A stretch of DNA of 6,427 nt from JBEKDJ01 sp050014415. Lineage in GTDB: Bacteria; Desulfobacterota; BSN033; UBA1163. The translations under genes and the position numbers were made by a program. The notes under the pieces were generated by a model, which saw only the letters and a program-made list of their open reading frames with translations, made no database searches and was not told the DNA's origin. Where the stretch lies: the NCBI GenBank assembly GCA_050014415.1, contig JBEKDJ010000286.1:1-6427 (forward strand), given 5' to 3'. How positions within the stretch are numbered: the stretch's first letter is position 1; each line of letters begins with the position of its first letter. Of the stretch, positions 1 through 5,703 are shown piece after piece.

Positions 1-330
1 TACAGCGCGGGAACTGATCCGAAAGGCATTCATCCATTCACCAAGCGTGCTATGGAGGAAATTGGAGTCAGTCTTAGCGGTCAGTATTCGAAACACGTCA
101 AGGAATATATGGGCAAAATGCATTTCGCCTATTTGATTACCCTGTGCGACGAAGCTGAGAAAAAATGTCCCACGGTATTCCCTGGAATTAGTAGAAGGCT
201 GCACTGGTCATTTGAAGATCCTTCTGCGTTTGCGGGGTCTGCCGATGAAAAGTTAGCAAGGTTTCGCGAAGTGAGAGACCAGATAGAGCAACGAGTCAAA
301 TCGTGGCTCTCCGAAAAAAAGTTTGGATAA
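1..330 (+). CDS. arsC: Arsenate reductase, thioredoxin-coupled ArsC (3' part)
   Basis: Cytoplasmic enzyme that reduces arsenate to arsenite for export. It belongs to the family built on the low-molecular-weight protein tyrosine phosphatase fold. The frame is open from base 1 to TAA at 328-330 and gives 109 residues, so about 25-30 N-terminal residues, including the CX5R phosphate-binding loop, lie upstream of the window. Visible family marks are SAGT near the start, an AMEEIGVSLSGQ-like segment (visible residues 17-28), and Cys49 and Cys56 seven residues apart in ITLCDEAEKKCP. These match the Cys82/Cys89 relay of Staphylococcus aureus ArsC, which points to thioredoxin coupling. HWSFEDP (68-74) carries the Asp-Pro acid motif. 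The C-terminus looks complete. An ordinary tyrosine phosphatase is less likely because of the Cys pair. The pst locus follows on the same strand after about 200 bases. Confidence 0.93.
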   Translation, partial: YSAGTDPKGIHPFTKRAMEEIGVSLSGQYSKHVKEYMGKMHFAYLITLCDEAEKKCPTVFPGISRRLHWSFEDPSAFAGSADEKLARFREVRDQIEQRVKSWLSEKKFG

Positions 331-410
331 TTCATCTCCCAACCCTTTTCAGATTCCCTTCTTTTCGTATCACTCTCCTTCATTTTCCTCCCACATCTTT
401 TTCATCTAAA
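331..410 (+). terminator. C-rich, G-poor tract after arsC; possible Rho-loading region
   Basis: The 80 bases after the arsC stop contain about 29 C and only 2 G on the coding strand, and are almost entirely pyrimidine in stretches. No hairpin followed by a U run is visible. A C-over-G bubble in an unstructured transcript is what Rho utilisation sites look like, so this may end the arsC transcript before the pst promoter. This is inferred from composition alone. It could also be a relic of non-coding sequence. Confidence 0.3.
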
Positions 411-456
411 AGAACGACTCTTTTTAATCAGTCTTAAGAAGCCTTTACAAATCTAC

Positions 457-485
457 TTGATCAGGAGATGATAATTTGTTATTTT
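457..485 (+). promoter_or_regulatory. Possible sigma70-type promoter for the pst operon
   Basis: TTGATC at 457-462 is followed by a 17-base spacer and TATTTT at 480-485. A TGT immediately before the -10 would make it an extended -10 element. Each hexamer matches consensus at 4 of 6 positions. The predicted transcript would start near 492, about 40 bases before pstB1. A PhoB box is expected in a phosphate operon, but I do not see a convincing pair of CTGTCA-like repeats; the nearest, CTTTACA at 443-449, is poor. Confidence 0.33.
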
Positions 486-531
486 CGAGCTAACGCAATC
501 AAAGGATTTTGGTCTGTAAGAGAGCATCCTG

Positions 532-1302
532 ATGACAGAATCTGGTCCGAATGTAAAAATGGAGACAAGAGGGCTCTATTTCTATTATGCTTCTACCCAA
601 GCCCTCAAGAATATCAACATCACCATCCATTCTCAACAGATTACCGCCTTGATCGGACCTTCGGGATGTGGGAAATCGACCTTTCTTCGTACCCTCAATC
701 GAATGAATGAGCTCATCCCTCACACACGAATCGAGGGAACGATTACGCTCGATGAGCAGGATATCTATCAATCGGGTATGGATGTGGTCTCGCTCAGACA
801 AAGGGTTGGTATGGTCTTTCAGCGTCCAAACCCTTTTCCAAAAAGCATTTTCGAAAACGTCGCTTTCGGTCCCAAGGTGTTCGGAATCCACTCAAGGAAC
901 GAGATTGAAGGACGAGTCGAGCAGAGCCTTAAGTCCGTCTCCATATGGCCAGAGGTTTCTACCCGTCTTCATCAAAACGCACTCGATCTGACGCTGGGGC
1001 AACAACAGCTGTTGTGCATTGCCCGCGTCTTGGCAGTTCAACCCGAGGTTATTCTGATGGATGAACCTTGCTCCGCCCTCGATCCATTGGCCACGCTCAG
1101 AGTGGAAGAATTGATGAAGGAGCTAAAAAGGGACTATACCATTGTCATCGTCACCCATAGCATGCAGCAGGCAGCCCGGACCTCCGATAGGACGGGTTTT
1201 TTTCTATTAGGGGAGCTGCTAGAATACGGCCTCACTGGCGACGTTTTTACGCGACCCAATGACCGTCGGACTGAAAATTACATTACAGGAAGATATGGAT
1301 AA
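532..1302 (+). CDS. pstB: Phosphate ABC transporter ATPase PstB1, altered signature motif
   Basis: Cytoplasmic ATP-binding subunit of the PstSCAB phosphate importer; 256 residues, normal for PstB. Walker A is GPSGCGKST (42-50), the Q-loop is VFQRPNPFP with Gln97, Walker B plus catalytic Glu is VILMDEP (Glu178), the D-loop is SALDP, the switch His is His209 in VTHSMQQ, and the family ending is YITGRYG. The odd part is the signature. PstB proteins carry LSGGQQQR, but here residues 153-160 read LTLGQQQL (bases 988-1011), so the second Gly is Leu, the Ser is Thr and the following Arg is Leu. The rest of the frame is intact, so this is not simple decay. ATG 532 was chosen because an in-frame stop lies at 517-519 and a weak GAGAG sits at 520-524. 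A later Met at 559 lacks a ribosome site. It is the first gene of the operon, away from pstB2, and is probably half of a PstB1/PstB2 heterodimer. Confidence 0.95.
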   Translation: MTESGPNVKMETRGLYFYYASTQALKNINITIHSQQITALIGPSGCGKSTFLRTLNRMNELIPHTRIEGTITLDEQDIYQSGMDVVSLRQRVGMVFQRPNPFPKSIFENVAFGPKVFGIHSRNEIEGRVEQSLKSVSIWPEVSTRLHQNALDLTLGQQQLLCIARVLAVQPEVILMDEPCSALDPLATLRVEELMKELKRDYTIVIVTHSMQQAARTSDRTGFFLLGELLEYGLTGDVFTRPNDRRTENYITGRYG

Positions 1303-1338
1303 TAATGATTTCGGGAGGGAAGTTCTTGCAAGGAGACG

Positions 1339-2265
1339 ATGATAAGCACCAAATACCAAGCACCAAGTAACACACAAATTCCCATACGCGAAATTCCAAA
1401 TCTGAAACAAAATCGTTTCGGTCATTGGGTATTAGTATTTCGAAATTATTTGGAATTTGGAGTTTGGAGTTTGGGATTTCTTTTTTTGCTCTTCTCCATT
1501 TTATTCAATACCGGGTGTCAGAGAACGAAGGCTGGAATTACAGTAGCGGGATCTACCTCGGTTGAACCTTTTGCCGAACTATTGGCCGAAGAGTACATGT
1601 CTCGCCATCCTTATTCCCATATCTATGTGCAAGGAGGTGGGTCGACCGCTGGGATCGAAGCAGTCCGGACGCGTGCGGCAAATATTGGAATGTCATCCCG
1701 ATCCCTCCTGCCCAGTGAGAAAGACCTCACCGCGGTCACGATCGCCAAGGATGCGATTGCAATCATTATCAACCCCCAAAATCCGATCCAGGACCTCTCA
1801 TTGGGACACGCAAGAGAGGTCTTCGCTGGGAAGATAAAGAACTGGAAGGATTTGGGAGCTTCTCCTCACCCAATTGTTTTGGTCAGTCGGGAGGAAGGAT
1901 CAGGAACACGGGAGTCTTTTCAGAAGTTCGCCATGGGAAAAGAGGAGATCAGCCTTGAATCCCTGGTTCAGGACTCGAACGGCGCCATCCGCCAGGTTGT
2001 TTCAAATGATCCCTATGCCATTGGCTATATTTCGTTGGGCTTGGTAAACGAGAAGGTGAAGGCCTTAAAGATCTCAGGCGTCGAACCCAGTTTGGCCAAT
2101 ATCGAGAGCGCTAAGTATACGCTGGTAAGGCCCTTTCTCTTTGTTTTTGATGGTGAGCCAACAGGAGAGGCGAAGTCCTTTTTAGAATTCGTGTTGAGTC
2201 CTCCGGCTCAAGCATTGCTTGCAAAGGAAGGTCTGGTGACTGTCCGTAATCCTTTAGGTGAATGA
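1339..2265 (+). CDS. pstS: Phosphate-binding protein PstS, repeat-derived N-terminus
   Basis: Extracytoplasmic solute-binding protein that hands phosphate to PstC/PstA. It has 308 residues. Residues 1-40 are unusual, 41-58 form the hydrophobic signal core, and Cys60 in FNTGC could be lipidated, although Asn at -3 is atypical for a lipobox. The mature domain starts near 65 with ITVAGSTSVEPFAE. By alignment to E. coli PstS from memory, likely ligand residues are Thr73, Ser74, Ser102 (GGGSTAG), Arg184 and Ser188-Gly189-Thr190 (SREEGSGTR). The position of phosphate-binding Asp56 is Asn115 (AANIGMSS, codon 1681-1683). ATG 1339 has AGGAG at 1331-1335, only 3 bases upstream. No better start is seen, and a shorter protein would have to start at a TTG without a ribosome site. 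The first 47 or so codons overlap a palindromic dispersed repeat. The stop overlaps the pstC start. Confidence 0.93.
   Translation: MISTKYQAPSNTQIPIREIPNLKQNRFGHWVLVFRNYLEFGVWSLGFLFLLFSILFNTGCQRTKAGITVAGSTSVEPFAELLAEEYMSRHPYSHIYVQGGGSTAGIEAVRTRAANIGMSSRSLLPSEKDLTAVTIAKDAIAIIINPQNPIQDLSLGHAREVFAGKIKNWKDLGASPHPIVLVSREEGSGTRESFQKFAMGKEEISLESLVQDSNGAIRQVVSNDPYAIGYISLGLVNEKVKALKISGVEPSLANIESAKYTLVRPFLFVFDGEPTGEAKSFLEFVLSPPAQALLAKEGLVTVRNPLGE
1344..1479 (+). repeat. AT-rich imperfect palindromic repeat inside the 5' end of pstS
   Basis: The left side has AAGCACCAA twice (1344-1352 and 1358-1366) and AAATTCCAAAT at 1391-1401. The right side has the exact inverse ATTTGGAATTT at 1448-1458, within four tandem 7-base units of TTTGG plus two purines (1449-1476). 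Between them, GAAAC (1404-1408) and GTTTC (1415-1419) form a small hairpin. The pattern and its translation (IPNLKQNRFG, then LEFGVWSLGF) resemble a dispersed intergenic repeat I remember from deltaproteobacterial and related genomes; this was not checked against a database. Here it lies in frame and codes for most of the PstS leader. The outer limits are approximate. Confidence 0.72.
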
Positions 2266-3116
2266 TTATGGAAACCAAAGAGAAAATCATCGAGAAGATT
2301 TTACTTCTGGTTGCCCTCTCTTCAATTACGGTATTGGCCTTGATCACATTTTTCATCTTTGAGCAGGGCCTGCCCTTGATTTGGAAGATTGGTCCCAAGG
2401 CCTTCATCCTCGGCCAGAAATGGATTCCAAGCAAGGGTCTATTCGGCATTTTCCCGATGATTTTTAGCTCCTTTTTGGTTACCTTCGGAGCCCTTTCCCT
2501 TGGTATCCCGCTGGGTTTGGCCTGTACCATCTTCTTGTGTGAATGGTCTCCCACCTCTGTGGGAACGATATTGAGGCCTGCAATTCAACTGCTGGCGGCT
2601 ATCCCCTCGGTCATCTATGGCTTTTGGGGGTTGGTCGTCCTCGTACCCCTTGTCCGGAATTATATGGGAGGACCTGGCCTCAGTATTCTCTCAGGTTCTG
2701 TGATACTTGGTTTCATGATTTTACCCACCATTATCAGTATTTCAGAGGACTCCATGAAGGCCCTGCCTCCAACTTACAAAGCTGGTGCTCTTGCATTAGG
2801 AGCAACGCATTGGCAGACCATATGGCGAGTCTTGATCCCGGCAGCCAAGTCCGGAATTGTAGCCAGCATCATCCTAGGCATGGGCCGTGCAATCGGCGAG
2901 ACCATGGCCATGATCATGATCCTGGGGAATGCAGTAAAAATGCCAACTTCTTTCTTAGATTCGGCGAGGACGCTGACCACGAACATCGGCATTGAGATGG
3001 GTTACGCCTCTGGAGACCATCGGCAAGCCCTCTTCGCCACAGGGGTTGTCCTCTTCATCATCATCATGCTCCTCAATTCTTTGGCCATCTTCCTCTCCAG
3101 AAGGAGGACCGGCTGA
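2262..3116 (+). CDS. pstC: Phosphate ABC transporter permease PstC
   Basis: Inner-membrane permease that pairs with PstA to form the phosphate pathway. It has 284 residues, within the family range, with hydrophobic segments near 13-35, 62-92, 104-131, 139-160, 197-222 and 256-278. The cytoplasmic coupling (EAA) loop runs about 162-193, from EDSMKALPP through the ALGATHWQT core, and contacts a PstB subunit. The conserved Arg and Glu in MGRAIGET (Arg209, Glu213) follow. The start codon overlaps the pstS stop (ATGA at 2262-2265), which suggests translational coupling. An in-frame ATG at 2268 lies 7 bases from AGGTG (2256-2260) and may be the true start, removing two residues. Nothing in the sequence looks degenerate. 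Confidence 0.95.
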   Translation: MIMETKEKIIEKILLLVALSSITVLALITFFIFEQGLPLIWKIGPKAFILGQKWIPSKGLFGIFPMIFSSFLVTFGALSLGIPLGLACTIFLCEWSPTSVGTILRPAIQLLAAIPSVIYGFWGLVVLVPLVRNYMGGPGLSILSGSVILGFMILPTIISISEDSMKALPPTYKAGALALGATHWQTIWRVLIPAAKSGIVASIILGMGRAIGETMAMIMILGNAVKMPTSFLDSARTLTTNIGIEMGYASGDHRQALFATGVVLFIIIMLLNSLAIFLSRRRTG

Positions 3117-3955
3117 TGGTTTATCGTGCACGGTATATAACCCAAGGCATCGCAAAAGTTTTTATCTGGATTGCTGCCCTATCGACCATCGGAGTGATGA
3201 TTCTCATCCTCTTTCAGGTTCTGGCAGAAGGTATTCCTGCTCTTCACCTCCGTTTCTTTCTCGATTCCCCCAAAAACATGGGCCGAGAGGGAGGAATCCT
3301 TCCCACCATTATCGGCACCTTTGCTCTAACTGCGGTTGCAGTTCTTTTTGCAACGCCACTCGGTGTAGGAACAGCTATCTTTTTGAGGGAGTATACCCGG
3401 GAAAGCCGGATAAGCCGCATGATCCGATTTGGGACAGACTGCCTCGCAGGGGTGCCATCCATCATCTTTGGCTTATTCGGGTTCGTCTTTTTTGTCATCT
3501 ACCTCAACATGGGATGGTCCATCCTTTCCGGAGGCTTAACCTTGGCCGCGATGATCTTGCCCACGATCATCTCTACCGCCGAAGAAGCTATCAAGGGAAT
3601 TCCCCCTTCATACCGCGAGGTCAGCTATTCTCTGGGTGGAACAAAGTGGCAGACCGTCACACACACAATCTTACCAAGTGCCCTACCCGGAATCTTCACC
3701 GGTATCCTCCTGAGTGTTGGCCGCAGTATTGGAGAGACTGCTGCGGTGATTCTGACTGCCGGTTCCTCGCTGATGATGCCCACTTCTCTCTTCTCACCCA
3801 TCCGGACCATGTCTGTCCATTTCTATATTCTCGCCCGAGAAGGGATCTCGATAAAGATGGCCTATGGTACAGGGGCGGCCCTGATTCTGCTCGTTCTTTT
3901 CGTCAACACAGTGGCAAATTGGCTGCTCAATCGGTATATCCGCCATCGGGCCTGA
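3116..3955 (+). CDS. pstA: Phosphate ABC transporter permease PstA
   Basis: Second inner-membrane permease of the importer, 279 residues, normal length. Hydrophobic segments lie near 11-36, 61-90, 108-131, 137-154, 191-216 and 252-271. The EAA loop (about 156-187, EEAIKGIPP through SLGGTKWQT) is homologous to but distinct from that of PstC, so the two coupling sites for PstB differ. Arg203 and Glu207 in VGRSIGET match the conserved permease pair. The pstC stop and this start share one base (TGATG), and AAGGAGG at 3101-3107 is well placed 8 bases before the ATG. It lies directly before pstB2. Confidence 0.95.
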   Translation: MVYRARYITQGIAKVFIWIAALSTIGVMILILFQVLAEGIPALHLRFFLDSPKNMGREGGILPTIIGTFALTAVAVLFATPLGVGTAIFLREYTRESRISRMIRFGTDCLAGVPSIIFGLFGFVFFVIYLNMGWSILSGGLTLAAMILPTIISTAEEAIKGIPPSYREVSYSLGGTKWQTVTHTILPSALPGIFTGILLSVGRSIGETAAVILTAGSSLMMPTSLFSPIRTMSVHFYILAREGISIKMAYGTGAALILLVLFVNTVANWLLNRYIRHRA

Positions 3956-3965
3956 GGGGGAATAC

Positions 3966-4727
3966 ATGCCGCTCGAATACAAGATGGTGATCAAGGATTT
4001 CAGTTTCTATTATCAATCCTTTCAGGCGCTTCGGAATATTGATTTGAAGATTTCCACGAAGGGAATATTTGCCATCTTCGGTCCGGCCAGAAGCGGAAAG
4101 ACAACACTTCTCAAAAGCCTCAACCGACTGACGGATCTGATCTTCGGAACGAAGCATACAGGGAACATCTTCTTAGATGGGGCAGATATCTATAATCCAC
4201 AACTCAGTCCCACCCAACTGAGGAGGCGGATCGGGATGGTTTTCGACTTGCCCACTCCCCTTCCCATGTCCATCTTTGACAACATGGCCTATGGTCCTAA
4301 GCTGGGCGGCACCACCCAGAAGAGACGCTTATCGGAGATTATAGAAAAGGGTTTGAGATCCGCCGTGCTCTGGGATGAGGTGAAGGACCGTCTCCACACC
4401 TCTGCCCTCCGGCTCTCTGGTGGGCAACAGCAGCGCCTCTGTATCGCTCGGATCTTGGCTCTTGAACCAGAGGTCCTCCTGCTCGATAACCCGTGTTCAG
4501 GATTGGATCCCATCTCTACGGCCAGTATTGAGGAGACCCTCCGTCAATTGAAAAATGAATACACGATCATTTTGGTTCCTAATAGCATTCAGCAGGCCTC
4601 ACGAGTGGCTGACTGGGCGAGTTTCTTTTTGAACGGTGAGCTAGTCGAGGAAGGACCTGTCTATCAGATCTTTACTCGACCCAGAGATAAAAGGACAGAA
4701 GATTACATCACTGGTAAATTTGGATAG
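3966..4727 (+). CDS. pstB: Degenerate-site PstB2 phosphate ABC transporter ATPase
   Basis: PstB-family ATP-binding protein of 253 residues, full length, ending in the family motif YITGKFG. Walker A is intact (GPARSGKTT, 39-47) and the signature is perfect (LSGGQQQRLCIAR, 150-162). Three residues that normally serve catalysis are replaced: the Q-loop Gln is Asp94 (VFDLPTPLP, codon 4245-4247), the catalytic Glu after Walker B is Asn175 (LLLDNP, codon 4488-4490) and the switch His is Asn206 (VPNSIQQ, codon 4581-4583, with Pro for the preceding Thr). It should bind ATP but be a poor ATPase alone. The frame is clean and a good ribosome site (GAGGGGG, 3954-3960) precedes ATG 3966, so it looks expressed and selected. 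It lies 10 bases after pstA, the usual pstB place. It probably pairs with PstB1, which has the opposite defect. Confidence 0.94.
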   Translation: MPLEYKMVIKDFSFYYQSFQALRNIDLKISTKGIFAIFGPARSGKTTLLKSLNRLTDLIFGTKHTGNIFLDGADIYNPQLSPTQLRRRIGMVFDLPTPLPMSIFDNMAYGPKLGGTTQKRRLSEIIEKGLRSAVLWDEVKDRLHTSALRLSGGQQQRLCIARILALEPEVLLLDNPCSGLDPISTASIEETLRQLKNEYTIILVPNSIQQASRVADWASFFLNGELVEEGPVYQIFTRPRDKRTEDYITGKFG

Positions 4728-4833
4728 AAATAATGATTACAAAGATTTAAGAAGTACATGGCACAGACGAAGGAAAGGGGTGAATATCAATTGCTTTCTT
4801 ATTTGAGGCTTCAGGTCTTCATGTTGGCTTGTT

Positions 4834-4868
4834 GATTAATTTTGGCAATGAAAGTTGCCAAATTAATC
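4834..4868 (+). repeat. Strong inverted repeat upstream of phoU
   Basis: GATTAATTTTGGCAA (4834-4848) and TTGCCAAATTAATC (4855-4868) are inverse copies apart from one extra T, separated by a 6-base loop TGAAAG. It could fold as an RNA hairpin, but no U run follows, so it is not a standard terminator. Its right arm contains the -35 element of the predicted phoU promoter, so it could equally be a protein-binding operator. The 4728-4920 gap holds no convincing gene besides this. Confidence 0.7.
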
Positions 4869-4883
4869 GCGTAGTGTTTTAAT
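4855..4883 (+). promoter_or_regulatory. Predicted sigma70-type promoter for phoU
   Basis: TTGCCA (4855-4860) is followed by a 17-base spacer and TTTAAT (4878-4883); each hexamer matches consensus at 5 of 6 positions. Transcription would begin near 4890, leaving about a 45-base leader before phoU. The -35 is the first six bases of the right arm of the inverted repeat at 4834-4868. This would let phoU be expressed apart from the pst genes. Confidence 0.5.
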
Positions 4884-4925
4884 CCGTGTAATCCTTATTT
4901 GATCTTAATCAGCTATTAGCATGGC

Positions 4926-4931
4926 AGGAGG
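4926..4931 (+). promoter_or_regulatory. phoU: Ribosome binding site that sets the phoU start
   Basis: AGGAGG lies 4 bases before ATG 4936. An in-frame ATG at 4921 lies before this site and has no ribosome site of its own, so 4936 is the better start. Confidence 0.75.
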
Positions 4932-4935
4932 CAAT

Positions 4936-5619
4936 ATGGGTGTCCATACGCATTTTGAGATGGAATTGGAAGAATTGAAGGAGAACCTCTTAAAGATGGC
5001 GGCATGGGTTGAAGAAGCCATTAACAATGCTGTTCAGTCCCTGGTCAAAAGGGACTCCGAACTGGCCCAGAAAACGTTTGAGGGTGAAGATCGAATCAAC
5101 AAATTGGAGATTACCATCGAGGATATGTGTCTGAAGCTGCTGGCTTTGCGGCAGCCGATGGCTGCTGACCTCAGGTTCATCACCTCTGCGATGAAGATCA
5201 TCACCGATCTGGAACGTATAGGCGATCAAGCAGTCAATATTGCAGAGCGTGCGATCTTATTGAACCAGGAGCCACAACTCAAACCCTACATTGATATTCC
5301 AAGGATGGCACAGATTGCTCAATCGATGGTCAAGGAAGTGCTGGACGCCTTTGTGAACCGTGACTCCAAATTGGCTCGTTCGGTTTGTGAAAGAGATGAT
5401 CTTGTCGACGGATTAAACGACCAGGTCTTTAGGGAGCTCCTCACCTACATGATTTCAGATCCAAAGACGATCATGCGGGCAGCGCATCTGATGATCGTGT
5501 GTCGATGTCTTGAACGAATTGCAGACCACGCCACAAACATCGCTGAGGATGTCATCTTCATGGTAGATGCGTTGGTGATCAAACATCATGCCGATGTCCA
5601 AGAAGATAAAAAAGATTAG
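4936..5619 (+). CDS. phoU: Phosphate signalling and transport regulator PhoU
   Basis: Cytoplasmic, mostly helical regulator that links the Pst transporter to the PhoR/PhoB type sensor system and restrains phosphate uptake. It has 227 residues from ATG 4936 (five more from ATG 4921, which lacks a ribosome site). Two PhoU repeats are clear, each with a metal-binding E-x-x-x-D motif: DLERIGDQAVNIAE (91-104, Glu93/Asp97) and CLERIADHATNIAE (191-204, Glu193/Asp197). RQPMAADLR (72-80) is another family mark. The C-terminus is short and charged. It is separated from pstB2 by 208 bases with its own likely promoter, unlike the tight spacing of the pst genes. PhoU proteins act with PstB, so an asymmetric PstB pair would offer PhoU two different faces; that is inference. 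No phoR or phoB is visible in the window. Confidence 0.95.
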   Translation: MGVHTHFEMELEELKENLLKMAAWVEEAINNAVQSLVKRDSELAQKTFEGEDRINKLEITIEDMCLKLLALRQPMAADLRFITSAMKIITDLERIGDQAVNIAERAILLNQEPQLKPYIDIPRMAQIAQSMVKEVLDAFVNRDSKLARSVCERDDLVDGLNDQVFRELLTYMISDPKTIMRAAHLMIVCRCLERIADHATNIAEDVIFMVDALVIKHHADVQEDKKD

Positions 5620-5703
5620 GAATTACGAATTTAGGAATTCAGGAATTCGGAAATTGGAAATTCCTCAATTCTTAAATCCCTTAATTCCTCAATTAGTAAA
5701 TTC
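5620..5703 (+). repeat. Imperfect inverted repeat filling the phoU to release-factor gap
   Basis: The left arm (5620-5648) and right arm (5673-5703) are inverse at about 24 of 29 positions with one gap, around a 24-base centre. The sequence is built from short units like GGAATTC, GGAATTA and AATTCC. It begins one base after the phoU stop and ends at the base before the next ATG. I recall similar AATTCC-rich palindromes between genes of deltaproteobacterial genomes, unverified here. A folded RNA could shield the downstream start. Confidence 0.65.

Noticed and set aside
443..460. PhoB box before pstB1
   Set aside because: CTTTACA and the sequence 11 bases on (TACTTGA) match the CTGTCA-type direct repeat poorly, and their distance to the candidate -10 is wrong.
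499..891. A 130-codon open frame on the minus strand
   Set aside because: It is antisense to the well-supported pstB1 with no ribosome site or family resemblance; treated as a shadow.
2992..3990. A 332-codon open frame on the plus strand overlapping pstA
   Set aside because: It lies in another frame over the clear PstA gene. Its translation is rich in Ser, Pro, Arg, Cys and His with no recognisable domain, as expected for an out-of-frame reading of a membrane protein gene.
3966..4727. pstB2 as a decaying pseudogene
   Set aside because: The frame is full length, the ribosome site is strong, Walker A, LSGGQ, D-loop and C-terminal motifs are intact, and the losses are confined to one composite ATP site.
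4758..4835. A 25-codon open frame ending at the edge of the phoU hairpin, possible leader peptide
   Set aside because: It has no clear ribosome site and no run of regulatory codons, and the downstream promoter would start after it. Its stop position is probably chance.
4834..4868. The phoU upstream hairpin as an intrinsic terminator
   Set aside because: The right arm is followed by a mixed GCGTAGTG sequence and not by a U run, and the stem is not GC-rich at its base.
4921..4935. ATG 4921 as the phoU start
   Set aside because: No ribosome site precedes it, while AGGAGG lies between it and ATG 4936 at workable spacing, so the five extra codons are probably untranslated.
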